Below, piece after piece: positions 53,310-61,565 of a DNA stretch of 64,000 nt. The stretch comes from Flavobacteriia bacterium 40-80 (GTDB lineage: Bacteria; Bacteroidota; Bacteroidia; Flavobacteriales_D; Crocinitomicaceae), in NCBI GenBank assembly GCA_001899145.1, contig MKVF01000004.1:124001-188000 (forward strand). The letters are read 5' to 3'. The translations under genes and the position numbers were made by a program. The notes below the pieces were generated by a model. That model made no database searches. It was not told where the DNA came from and was given only the letters and a program-made list of their open reading frames with translations. The first letter of the stretch is position 1. Each line of letters begins with the position of its first letter.

Positions 53310-53711
53310 ATGAAATTAAATCTTTTTATTATCGGATTATTATCTTCAATCACTTCGGTAGTTACAGCTCAAACAGGCTCTGTGACTATTCATAAAGACC
53401 AGCGGCTGGACCAGAAAATAGCGGATTACGGCTTAATCGTTCCTCCAAACACAACTCCTCAGATTGACGGCTACCGGGTTCAGCTGACTTTCGAGCAGTC
53501 ACGGGAAGCTATCGAAACCGCCAAAGCAAAATTTTCGGGTGCTTTTCCGGAGATTGACACTTATGTCATTTATAAAGCTCCTAATTTCTTTTTAAAAGCC
53601 GGAGATTTCCGTACGTACAATGAAGCGGAAAAAGTAAAGTCGAAAATTGAAATTGACTTCCCTACAAGCAATGTAGTCAGGGAAAAGATTAACCTGCCGA
53701 AAATCAAATAG
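53310..53711 (+). CDS. Exported SPOR-domain protein
   Basis: 133 residues. Signal peptide (LNLFIIGLLSSITSVVTAQ), a short spacer, and a C-terminal SPOR domain (about 50-130; IDGYRVQLTFEQSREAIETA and FLKAGDFRTYNEAEKVKSKI). SPOR domains bind denuded peptidoglycan at division sites. It is alone between the divergent respiratory operon and a terminator. Second SPOR protein of the window. Confidence 0.9.
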   Translation: MKLNLFIIGLLSSITSVVTAQTGSVTIHKDQRLDQKIADYGLIVPPNTTPQIDGYRVQLTFEQSREAIETAKAKFSGAFPEIDTYVIYKAPNFFLKAGDFRTYNEAEKVKSKIEIDFPTSNVVREKINLPKIK

Positions 53712-53741
53712 AATCAGCAAATAAAGACTTCATAAAAAAGT

Positions 53742-53772
53742 AAAAGGTGTCGAAACGGACACCTTTTGTTTT
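53742..53772 (+). terminator. Terminator after the SPOR gene
   Basis: AAAAGGTGTC / GACACCTTTT stem, GAAACG loop, followed by GTTTTTT. Confidence 0.9.
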
Positions 53773-53807
53773 TTCACTCTTAAATCAAATTCATTTTACA
53801 TCACTCA

Positions 53808-54830
53808 CTACCACGCCTGTGCTTTCAGCGGAACAACACTTCCATTCTTATCAATGAATAATTTCCCCGAAGCTGCATCGGCCATGTGCCCGATGACCGT
53901 CATATGCGGATTTCCTTTGATCTTATCATAATCCGACAGGGCAATTGTGAACAACAGCTCGTAATCATCACCTCCGTTCAACGCTGCCGTTACCGGATCA
54001 ATATTAAAATCAATAGCCGCCATGGATGTCTTGGCATCTATCGGAATTTTTTCATCGTAAACGGAACATCCCAAGCCGGATGCTTCGCAGATCTGGAAAA
54101 GATCAGATGCCAGGCCATCAGACAGATCGATCATCGCGGTAGGCTTTACTTTCAGCTCTTCCAAAAACCGCAGAATGTCTTTTCTGGCTTCCGGCTTTAA
54201 CTGCCGTTCCAGCAGGTAGTCATTTCCTTCCAGATCAGGCTGGATACCCGGATTTGCTTTAAATACTTCTTTTTCCCGCTCCAAAATCTGCAAGCCCATA
54301 TAAGGAGCTCCCAGATCTCCCGTCACAACAATCAGGTCATTTTCTTTTGCCGTATCTCTATAAACGATCTGTTCCTTTTTTGCTGTTCCCACTGTCGTAA
54401 TACTGATCTGCATTCCTGAAACGGAAGGATTTGTATCTCCTCCCACCAAGTCCAGCGTATAAACATCGCAGGCTGTATGGATTCCTTCATACAGCTCTTC
54501 TAAAACCTCTATGGGAAAACGGTTGGAAACAGCTACGGAAATGACGATCTGCTGCGGAACAACATTCATCGCGATAACGTCTGAAATTGCCGCTACAACA
54601 CATTTATATCCTAAATGCTTAAACGGAGTGTACATCAAATTAAAATGGACTCCTTCTAAAAAAGAGTCTGTTGAGATCACCATCGCGTGTGTATCTGAAA
54701 TGCTGATCACAGCCGCGTCGTCTCCGATGCCTTTCAGTGTGGAGCTCTGACGATTTATAAAATTAGACGTCAGCTTCTGAATCAGCCTGAACTCACCCGT
54801 CCCTTCTATTTCTGTTCTTTTTTCACTCAT
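53808..54830 (-). CDS. thiL: Thiamine-monophosphate kinase
   Basis: 340 residues, family length. ATP/substrate motifs: GIGDDAAVI (about 37-45), STDSFLEGVHF (54-64), LVGGDTNPS and AALNGGDDYELLFTI. It phosphorylates thiamine monophosphate to thiamine diphosphate, the cofactor used by MenD elsewhere in this window. Last gene of the Mrp-NifU-HMA-hydrolase-ThiL operon; it starts 3 bp after the hydrolase gene. No TPP riboswitch was found. Confidence 0.95.
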   Translation of the reverse strand: MSEKRTEIEGTGEFRLIQKLTSNFINRQSSTLKGIGDDAAVISISDTHAMVISTDSFLEGVHFNLMYTPFKHLGYKCVVAAISDVIAMNVVPQQIVISVAVSNRFPIEVLEELYEGIHTACDVYTLDLVGGDTNPSVSGMQISITTVGTAKKEQIVYRDTAKENDLIVVTGDLGAPYMGLQILEREKEVFKANPGIQPDLEGNDYLLERQLKPEARKDILRFLEELKVKPTAMIDLSDGLASDLFQICEASGLGCSVYDEKIPIDAKTSMAAIDFNIDPVTAALNGGDDYELLFTIALSDYDKIKGNPHMTVIGHMADAASGKLFIDKNGSVVPLKAQAW

Positions 54831-54833
54831 GAA

Positions 54834-55598
54834 TCAACGTAAACAAAATGATAACACTGCATTGATAAAAGCCTCCGGCTGCTCCGCATGAACCCAGTGT
54901 CCTGCATCTTCGATAATATCCAGCTGGGCATCAATAAAAACATCTTCTATTGAACTCCAGTCTTCCTCTAAAATATAATTGGAAAGCGCTCCTTTTATGA
55001 ACAGCGTCGGAATGCTTATCGACTTATCCGGCTGAAACGCTTCCAGGATAGACGGCATTTCTTTCTCCAACAGGGAGACATTCATTCTCCACGCCAGCTT
55101 CCCTTTCTCCTTCCAGTATAAATTTTTCAGTAAAAATTGTCTGACACTATAAGAGGAAATCGATTTTTTAAGATCTTCATCTGCCTGGCTTCTTGCGGTA
55201 TACTTATCCAGATTCAGCGATTTTATACCTGCAATAATATCTGAGTGGTGCGGCGGATACGCTTTCATACCCATATCCACAATAATCAGCTTCTCGATCA
55301 GCTCCTCGTGCTGACCGGCAAAAAACATTGCTGTCTTCCCTCCCATCGAGTGTCCCATCAAGATGAAATCTTTCAATTCCAGGTCCTGGCAAAGCTCAAA
55401 TAAATCAGCAGCCATATCCTCGTAGGTATGTGTTTCAGTCCAGTCCGAATGGCCATGATTCCGCTGGTCCACTAAAATCACCTGATAGTATTCCGCCAGC
55501 TTGAGCGCGTGTGTCTGCCAGTTATCCGAACAGCCGAATAAACCATGTAAGATCACAAAAGGTTTTCCTTCACCTAAAATACGGTAATGTAATTTCAT
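54834..55598 (-). CDS. Alpha/beta hydrolase, YbfF-like esterase
   Basis: 254 residues. Hydrolase-fold motifs: oxyanion region LHGLFGCSDNW (18-28), nucleophile elbow GHSMGGK (about 92-98, catalytic Ser), a late Asp region and catalytic His near the end (EDAGHWVHAEQP). It most resembles the YbfF type of esterase that acts on acyl thioesters or short esters. It sits 3 bp from neighbours on both sides, so it is in the operon. The substrate is unknown. Confidence 0.88.
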   Translation of the reverse strand: MKLHYRILGEGKPFVILHGLFGCSDNWQTHALKLAEYYQVILVDQRNHGHSDWTETHTYEDMAADLFELCQDLELKDFILMGHSMGGKTAMFFAGQHEELIEKLIIVDMGMKAYPPHHSDIIAGIKSLNLDKYTARSQADEDLKKSISSYSVRQFLLKNLYWKEKGKLAWRMNVSLLEKEMPSILEAFQPDKSISIPTLFIKGALSNYILEEDWSSIEDVFIDAQLDIIEDAGHWVHAEQPEAFINAVLSFCLR

Positions 55599-55601
55599 GA
55601 A

Positions 55602-55991
55602 TTACTTTTCGATTTTTTCAGAATGCGGATTTTCAATAGTGTATTTGTGCTCTTCCATTGTGGTTAATGCAAGAATAATCTCGTCTTCGGAAATCTGATT
55701 TTCATCGTAATATACTTTGATACCGTTGAATTCCCTGTTCTCCTCAAAATCGTATTCCACTTTGGAAATTCCTCCGTTACCGTACAATTCTTTACGGATA
55801 GAAGAACCGCAACCTTTCACACAGCTCATTCCGGCAATTTCAGCGCTCAAAACAGAAGTCGGAACCACTGATTTATGATTATCTGCCTGCTCCTGAACTG
55901 TTGTGTCTTCATTCGTTGCCTGTCCTGCTTTGTTGCCTGTACAAGCAGCAAAGAAGAATGCTAATCCTGCTAATAAAATTACGTTTTTCAT
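55602..55991 (-). CDS. Lipoprotein with heavy-metal-associated (HMA-like) domain
   Basis: 129 residues. Lipoprotein signal ending FFAAC (Cys17). The mature part includes a ferredoxin-like HMA domain (about 48-115) with IAGMSCVKGCGSSIRKEL, a CxxxC variant of the usual CxxC metal site, and GGISKVEYDFEEN. It may bind copper or another soft metal at the periplasmic face. It lies between NifU-like and hydrolase genes with 3-bp gaps; a link to iron-sulfur metabolism is suggested by position only. Confidence 0.8.
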   Translation of the reverse strand: MKNVILLAGLAFFFAACTGNKAGQATNEDTTVQEQADNHKSVVPTSVLSAEIAGMSCVKGCGSSIRKELYGNGGISKVEYDFEENREFNGIKVYYDENQISEDEIILALTTMEEHKYTIENPHSEKIEK

Positions 55992-55994
55992 ATT

Positions 55995-56246
55995 TTAAAA
56001 TATATCAGTTACCGGTTCAACTCCTGCTACTTCCGGAACCACGCGCTTAATCGCTTCTTCGATTCCGGCACGAATGGTCATCAGTGACATGCTGCAATCG
56101 CTGCATGCTCCCAAAAGGCGGATCTTAACAATATGTTCGTCCGTAAAGTCCACCACCTCCACATTTCCGCCGTCAGCTTCTAAATGCGGACGAATCGCTT
56201 CCAATGAAGATTCAATTCTTGCCAATAATTCTTCTCTGTTATGCAT
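55995..56246 (-). CDS. NifU C-terminal domain protein (iron-sulfur scaffold)
   Basis: 83 residues. The NifU/Nfu core is complete: IRPHLEADGGNVEVVDF and GACSDCSMSLMTIRAGIEEA, with the CxxC that holds a transferable 4Fe-4S cluster. It overlaps the start of its upstream neighbour mrp by 8 bp. Paired Mrp and Nfu proteins suggest an iron-sulfur carrier unit that could supply the cluster-rich Act complex. Confidence 0.93.
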   Translation of the reverse strand: MHNREELLARIESSLEAIRPHLEADGGNVEVVDFTDEHIVKIRLLGACSDCSMSLMTIRAGIEEAIKRVVPEVAGVEPVTDIF

Positions 56247-57327
56247 GTTGTGCCTTTTTAATTCTGCTTATCCTTGCCAGATTTACGTTTTCAATGAAGC
56301 GGTCCACCATTTCATCAATGTAAGAAGCCAGTAAGCTGTTTTCCTGAAAAACCGCCGGACGGCCGGCATCACCTGCTTCACGAATGCTCTGAACCAGCGG
56401 TAAATGTCCTAAAAACGGCACATTCATACCATTTGCAAGATTCTTCGCCCCGTCTCTTCCAAAAATAAAGTATTTATTATCCGGTAATTCTTCCGGTGTA
56501 AACCAGGCCATATTTTCGACAATACCAATAATAGGAACGTTTATCGTATCCAACTTGAACATATTGATTCCTTTGCGGGCATCTGTCAGGGCTACTTCCT
56601 GCGGTGTGCTGACAATCACTGCTCCATCCAGAGGAACGGTTTGTACCAGCGACAAATGGATATCTCCTGTTCCCGGAGGCAAATCAATCAGCAGGTAGTC
56701 CAGTTCGTCCCAATGCGCATCCGTCAGCATCTGTGTCATGGCTTTAGCAGCCATCGGGCCGCGCCAGACAACAGCGTTATCCTGTTCTGTAAAAAATCCG
56801 ATGGAAAGAATATATATTCCATAGCTCAGTACAGGCCGGATCATCGGTTTTCCTTCGTATTCGATCATTGTCGGGCGTTCTCCGACGACATCAAACATGG
56901 TCGGCATGGACGGTCCGTAAATGTCCGCATCTACAATCCCGACTTTATAACCTTTCTTTACCAGTCCGCCTGCAAGATTTGCCGTAACCGTAGATTTACC
57001 TACGCCGCCTTTTCCGGAAGCCACGGCAATTATATTTTTAATCTCAGGAAGAATTTTTCTCCGTGCCTGCGAAGCATCAGCGGGAAGTGACTTTACCGTC
57101 AAATCAATCTCCATATCAGAAAACCGGCCTTTTAAGGTATTTGTCACCAGCTCCTGCATTTTTTTTCGTGCGTGCAATGCCGGATTAGAAGTGGAAACAG
57201 TCAATGAAATTCTGTTTTCCTCCAATACAAGATCATCTACAAAATTCAAAGAAACGATATCTTTTTTTAAATCAGGATCGTTCACTGTCCCCAACAGCTC
57301 AAGTATTTTTTCTCTTTCTGGAATCAT
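56239..57327 (-). CDS. Mrp/NBP35-type P-loop ATPase, iron-sulfur carrier
   Basis: 362 residues. An N-terminal MIP18/DUF59 domain (1-95; GTVNDPDLKKDIVSLNFV) precedes the Mrp ATPase with deviant Walker A SGKGGVGKST (about 108-117), DADIYGPSMPTM and LIDLPPGTGD. Mrp proteins bind and deliver iron-sulfur clusters. The CxxC pair of some homologues near the end is not visible here. It is the first gene of the operon, overlapping the NifU-like gene by 8 bp. Confidence 0.94.
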   Translation of the reverse strand: MIPEREKILELLGTVNDPDLKKDIVSLNFVDDLVLEENRISLTVSTSNPALHARKKMQELVTNTLKGRFSDMEIDLTVKSLPADASQARRKILPEIKNIIAVASGKGGVGKSTVTANLAGGLVKKGYKVGIVDADIYGPSMPTMFDVVGERPTMIEYEGKPMIRPVLSYGIYILSIGFFTEQDNAVVWRGPMAAKAMTQMLTDAHWDELDYLLIDLPPGTGDIHLSLVQTVPLDGAVIVSTPQEVALTDARKGINMFKLDTINVPIIGIVENMAWFTPEELPDNKYFIFGRDGAKNLANGMNVPFLGHLPLVQSIREAGDAGRPAVFQENSLLASYIDEMVDRFIENVNLARISRIKKAQHA

Positions 57328-57411
57328 CTTCTGAAAATAGTCCTACAAAAATAGGAATATTTAATGAAAGAAAGGACAGATTAAAATGATTAAAGCACCT
57401 CCTGCAGAAGG

Positions 57412-57930
57412 TTAATTTTCCTTAACACTGAGAATTGTCTGGAGCATTCTTTCAAAATATGCAGGGGCAACACCTTCCTCCAGGGTAGAAATCATGAAAA
57501 AAATACCATTTACTTTAATTTTTCTCATGATATAATAAAACTCATTTTCTTCATCTTTATTCAGATGAAAAACAAACAGATCAGGTGCACGTTTTTCTAC
57601 TGCGGAAGAGAAAAAATCAACAGAAAGCATTGCGTCAATAGTATCATCAAAAAGCTGCTCATCTCCTCCCAGCTCTTCAACCAGAAACTGAAAATCTTCT
57701 CCCTTTTTTAAGTGCCAGATGAAGCCGTCCAGCTCATTTTTTACCTGGATCTTATAGTTTCCGATCACCTCATCTTCTACGGGAAAACGTACTGTTAAGG
57801 GCAAGCCGTAAGTCCGCAGATCTTTTTCTATACTGTTTATGTCAGTGTATTCTATTATTTTTTCATTCTCCCGGTCGGAACAGGAGAGTTGTGTAAACAA
57901 CAGTACCAATAATAAAAAAAAGGATCTCAA
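57412..57930 (-). CDS. Unknown lipoprotein
   Basis: 172 residues with lipoprotein signal SFFLLLVLLFTQLSC (Cys17). The frame starts at a TTG (57930); an in-frame stop lies three codons upstream and there is no ATG, so TTG is the only possible start. The mature part is acidic, with alternating strands (PLTVRFPVEDEVIGNYKIQV, FYYIMRKIKVNGIFFMISTL). No family recognised. Monocistronic, 84 bp upstream of mrp in the same direction. Confidence 0.7.
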   Translation of the reverse strand: MRSFFLLLVLLFTQLSCSDRENEKIIEYTDINSIEKDLRTYGLPLTVRFPVEDEVIGNYKIQVKNELDGFIWHLKKGEDFQFLVEELGGDEQLFDDTIDAMLSVDFFSSAVEKRAPDLFVFHLNKDEENEFYYIMRKIKVNGIFFMISTLEEGVAPAYFERMLQTILSVKEN

Positions 57931-58104
57931 TTTACTTTATGTTAAAGGTTAAACGCTATTAGTGAGCAATTGATTTTTTTTTAAATCACAGACTTTCACG
58001 GTTTCTGGTAATTATTTAACGATCTTCCAACATTTAAAGTCCTCCTAAATTAATACAAGTTACGCAATGAATAGTTAATTTCGTAATGTTTAATCAAAAA
58101 TAGT

Positions 58105-59400
58105 ATGAAATACGATCGCATACCTCAGGAGCTTTTCATCAAAAACAGGGAAAAGTTCGTCAAAAATATGAAAGAAAACACATTAGCGGTTTTCAATTCG
58201 AATGATATTTATCCTGTTTCTGCAGACAGTACGCTACCTTTCGCACAGCACAGAGATATTTTCTATCTGACAGGAGCTGATCAGGAAGAAAGCATCCTGG
58301 TATTATTCCCGGACGCTTCTGATGAAAAGCATCGTGAAATTCTGTTTTTACGTGAAACATCCGAGCATATCGCTATCTGGGAAGGTGAAAAGCTGACAAA
58401 AGAAGCAGCTTTTGAAGTTTCCGGCATAAAAACCGTTTACTGGACGCATCAGTTTGAAATGATCTTCCGCCAGTTGATGGCAGAAGCCGAAGGTATTTAT
58501 CTGAATACCAACGAGCATTTACGCCATTCTGTTGAGATGGAAACCCGTGAAGACCGCTTTATTAAAAAAGTGAAAGCGCAATATCCTGCTCACCAGGTAT
58601 ATAAAAGCGCTCCTATTCTTCACCGGATTCGTTCCGTCAAAGAAAAAGAGGAGCTGGATCTGATGCAAACGGCATGCGACATTACCAAAAAAGGATTTGA
58701 ACGCGTTTTGAAGTTTACCAGGTCAGGTGTCTGGGAATACGAGCTGGAAGCAGAATTTATCCACGAGTTTATACGTAACAGATCAAAAGGTTTTGCTTAC
58801 ACTCCGATCATTGCTTCCGGAGCAAGTGCCTGCGTATTACATTATATTGAAAATAACAAGCAATGTAAAGACGGAGATGTGATCCTGCTGGACGTAGCTG
58901 CGGAATATGCCAATTATTCATCTGACCTGTCGCGGAGCATTCCGGTGAACGGAAGGTTCACTGACCGCCAAAAGGAGGTTTATAATGCAGTCCTTCATGT
59001 CAAAAAAGAAGCGGAGAAGCTATTGGTTCCGGGAATAATACTTGCGGAGTATCAAAAGGAAGTAGGAAGGATTATGGAAGCGGAGCTGATCAAATTAAAG
59101 CTGATCGACAGCACCGATATTAAGAATCAGGATCCAAACTGGCCGGCATACAAAAAATACTTTATGCACGGAACCTCCCATTTCCTCGGTTTGGATACGC
59201 ACGATGTGGGATTGTGGAATGAGCCGATCAAGGCGAATATGGTATTTACCTGCGAACCGGGAATTTATATCCGTGAAGAAGGTTTGGGAATCCGTATTGA
59301 AGACAATCTGGTAATACGGGAAGACGGGCCGGCATTCAACCTGATGCGCGACATTCCTATCGAAGCGGATCATATCGAAGAAATCATGAATTCAAAATAA
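58105..59400 (+). CDS. Xaa-Pro aminopeptidase (M24B)
   Basis: 431 residues. An N-terminal aminopeptidase P domain (about 1-140; FAQHRDIFYLTGADQEESIL) is followed by the pita-bread domain. Metal ligands are visible: the two Asp in ILLDVAAEYANYSSDLSRSI, His in HGTSHFLGLDTHDVG, Glu in FTCEPGIYI and Glu in GIRIEDNLVI. It removes N-terminal residues preceding proline, in the cytoplasm. A hairpin terminator follows. Confidence 0.94.
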   Translation: MKYDRIPQELFIKNREKFVKNMKENTLAVFNSNDIYPVSADSTLPFAQHRDIFYLTGADQEESILVLFPDASDEKHREILFLRETSEHIAIWEGEKLTKEAAFEVSGIKTVYWTHQFEMIFRQLMAEAEGIYLNTNEHLRHSVEMETREDRFIKKVKAQYPAHQVYKSAPILHRIRSVKEKEELDLMQTACDITKKGFERVLKFTRSGVWEYELEAEFIHEFIRNRSKGFAYTPIIASGASACVLHYIENNKQCKDGDVILLDVAAEYANYSSDLSRSIPVNGRFTDRQKEVYNAVLHVKKEAEKLLVPGIILAEYQKEVGRIMEAELIKLKLIDSTDIKNQDPNWPAYKKYFMHGTSHFLGLDTHDVGLWNEPIKANMVFTCEPGIYIREEGLGIRIEDNLVIREDGPAFNLMRDIPIEADHIEEIMNSK

Positions 59401-59413
59401 TATCATTCAAAAT

Positions 59414-59447
59414 GCCACAGGTTTATCATTAGAGCCTGTGGCTTTTT
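59414..59447 (+). terminator. Terminator after the aminopeptidase gene
   Basis: GCCACAGG / CCTGTGGC stem (59414-59421, 59435-59442) followed by TTTTT. A GTG in this hairpin opens the next frame but is not the likely start. Confidence 0.85.
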
Positions 59448-59458
59448 CATTTCAAAAA

Positions 59459-60211
59459 ATGCTGAACTACGAAATTATCGGAAAGGGATATCCTGTTGTT
59501 TTTCTACACGGTTTTCTGGAATCTACCCAAATGTGGACTCCGTTAATGTTGGAGCAGATGCCATTCCAATCCGTTTTAATTGATCTTCCCGGGCATGGGA
59601 AATCAGATTTGAACAATATTGATGCGGATTTACGCCTGTATGGTCTGGAAGTTTTCAAAGTCCTGGAAACAGAAGGAATTTTCGAATTCGGATTGGTAGG
59701 TCATTCAATGGGAGGATATATTGCGCTGGAGATGGCGAAGCATTCTTCCGATATAGAAAAACTGGTGCTTTTAAACTCTTGTTTCTGGCAGGATTCACCT
59801 GCAAAACAAAAAGAACGCCAGCGTGTTTTACAGATATTGGAAAAGAATAAGAACCGGTACCTTCTGGAAGCTATTCCAGGAATGTTCGTTGATCCCGCTG
59901 CCCATTCCGTATTTATTGAAGAAATGGTTAAGATCGCTGAGCAAATGCCTTTGGAAGCTATTCTTACAGCAACAAAAGCCATGATGAACCGGACAAGCTC
60001 GGAAGGTATTGCTGATTGCCTGGGAACAAATCTGAAGATCATTCAGGGAGAGCTGGACACCTCTGTTCCGATGAACCTGATGCTGGAAAAAACAACTAAA
60101 AAACCATTCGACCTTTCTGTTTTAAAAGGCGTAGGGCACATGTCCCATAAAGAGGCAGCGGAAGATGTGAAAACTTTACTAATGGATTTTTATAAGGAAG
60201 AAATCGGGTAA
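59459..60211 (+). CDS. Alpha/beta hydrolase
   Basis: 250 residues from the ATG at 59459; a GTG at 59438 lies in the preceding terminator hairpin and is rejected. Fold motifs: VVFLHGFLESTQMW, DLPGHGKSD, nucleophile GHSMGGYIALEM (Ser), and His in GVGHMSHKEA. It belongs to a broad esterase/lipase-like family. The substrate is not predictable. Its stop is one base away from that of the convergent lipase gene. Confidence 0.88.
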   Translation: MLNYEIIGKGYPVVFLHGFLESTQMWTPLMLEQMPFQSVLIDLPGHGKSDLNNIDADLRLYGLEVFKVLETEGIFEFGLVGHSMGGYIALEMAKHSSDIEKLVLLNSCFWQDSPAKQKERQRVLQILEKNKNRYLLEAIPGMFVDPAAHSVFIEEMVKIAEQMPLEAILTATKAMMNRTSSEGIADCLGTNLKIIQGELDTSVPMNLMLEKTTKKPFDLSVLKGVGHMSHKEAAEDVKTLLMDFYKEEIG

Positions 60212-60212
60212 T

Positions 60213-61409
60213 TTACCTCTTCACTTTCTCCGGCATCACAAAATACTTCTGCCCTAACTGATCATAGGCTTCCGGAAAATAAGCTTTCAGTACTGCCGTA
60301 TAATAATTATAGGGTTTGTGCTGCAAAAATTTACTTGGCTGTTTGTAAAGATCTTTATCTTCAAATATTCCGTGTTCATCCCGTTTGTAAATCCGCATCA
60401 GCGAATCACTCTGCAAAATGGAAGAATCTTTAAGCTCTAACGGATATTCCGTGGGTGAAAGCATTATTCTATTTCCGGTGTGCACATAATTTACATCCTC
60501 ATAAAATGCAGGCATGACAATTTCTCCCAGCTCTTTTATCAATTGCTTTTCTATATTCTGCGACATCTTTCTCACCATCAGGTTGACCTTGTCCTTAAAA
60601 AGGTACAATCCGCCTTCCAAGGCTGTTTTCTGAATGGAGAATTCTTCCCGGTTCAGGATAATATCCGATAAATTTTCTTTCCAGAAAGTACTGTCATTAT
60701 AGCTTACGGGCAACCTCGGAACGAAATCTGCAGGATTGTGGATCAGGTAGCTCATACCCGGTTCACAGAACTTTTCATTGTACTCCTTAACAAACGAAGG
60801 ATTACCAATCATGGGATTTGCAAAAGCGTAAACCTTAAAGTTATTCTTTGCGCTCAGCTCTTTTTCCGGCAAATATGCCAGATAAGCACGTACTATCTGT
60901 GCCAGTGCCCCTCCCTGAGAATGACCCGTAATACAGATATTATAAATTCCTTCTTTGTTTAATCCTTTTATTTGCTTCAACAGATCATCCTTAAAAAAAC
61001 AGACTGCCAGCATATAACCCGCATGAATATGGCTCTCCCTGTTTTCCCCAACCTGGTATTCAAATTCTTTACCGTTAATAAGAATTTTACTCTTCACAGG
61101 AATCATAGAAGCATAAAGATTTTCCAGCCAGCTGGATTGCTTTGAGGTAGAACCCCGGAAATGAATCACGCCTTTATTTCCACTCGTATAAATCTGAAAT
61201 TTATTATCCATTCCGTAAACCGGAGAGGTATATACTTTTTTATAACCGGCGGGAAGAATTTCAATGTCACTGCCATACAGATCCAGATAGGTAAAACTAT
61301 TGCAGATCTGGATCATTGCACGTGCTTCATTGGCATCAAATCCGCTTTTAAGCTGGGCAGTCACGGAACATGTGGCGATAAGCACAAAGAAAAAAATCAG
61401 CAGCTTCAT
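60213..61409 (-). CDS. Exported class 3 lipase-family protein
   Basis: 398 residues with a signal peptide (KLLIFFFVLIATCSVTAQ). The class 3 lipase core has the nucleophile elbow GHSQGGALAQIV (about 163-174), the preceding VIHFRGSTSKQSSW region, a downstream Asp (NPADFVPRLP) and a His that may complete the triad. It should act on lipids or esters in the periplasm or outside. It stands alone; no partner gene. Confidence 0.88.
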   Translation of the reverse strand: MKLLIFFFVLIATCSVTAQLKSGFDANEARAMIQICNSFTYLDLYGSDIEILPAGYKKVYTSPVYGMDNKFQIYTSGNKGVIHFRGSTSKQSSWLENLYASMIPVKSKILINGKEFEYQVGENRESHIHAGYMLAVCFFKDDLLKQIKGLNKEGIYNICITGHSQGGALAQIVRAYLAYLPEKELSAKNNFKVYAFANPMIGNPSFVKEYNEKFCEPGMSYLIHNPADFVPRLPVSYNDSTFWKENLSDIILNREEFSIQKTALEGGLYLFKDKVNLMVRKMSQNIEKQLIKELGEIVMPAFYEDVNYVHTGNRIMLSPTEYPLELKDSSILQSDSLMRIYKRDEHGIFEDKDLYKQPSKFLQHKPYNYYTAVLKAYFPEAYDQLGQKYFVMPEKVKR

Positions 61410-61565
61410 GGTTTTATAATAAGAAAGATGTGTAAAGTTACGAATTTACCGTTATTTGAGAAATTGTTCAGGAACCTGAAATCGAATCCTGAGAACAGTA
61501 AATATTGCTATCAGAAATTGTCATAAGATCCTTGCGTCTGAATACCTTAGCTTCTTAAAGTCTTT

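Noticed and set aside
53808-57327. TPP riboswitch for the thiL operon
   Set aside because: No conserved THI-box sequence is visible before thiL or mrp, and thiL is the last gene.
59438-59458. GTG start extending the second alpha/beta hydrolase by seven codons
   Set aside because: The GTG lies in the stem of the preceding terminator; the ATG at 59459 directly begins the conserved fold.
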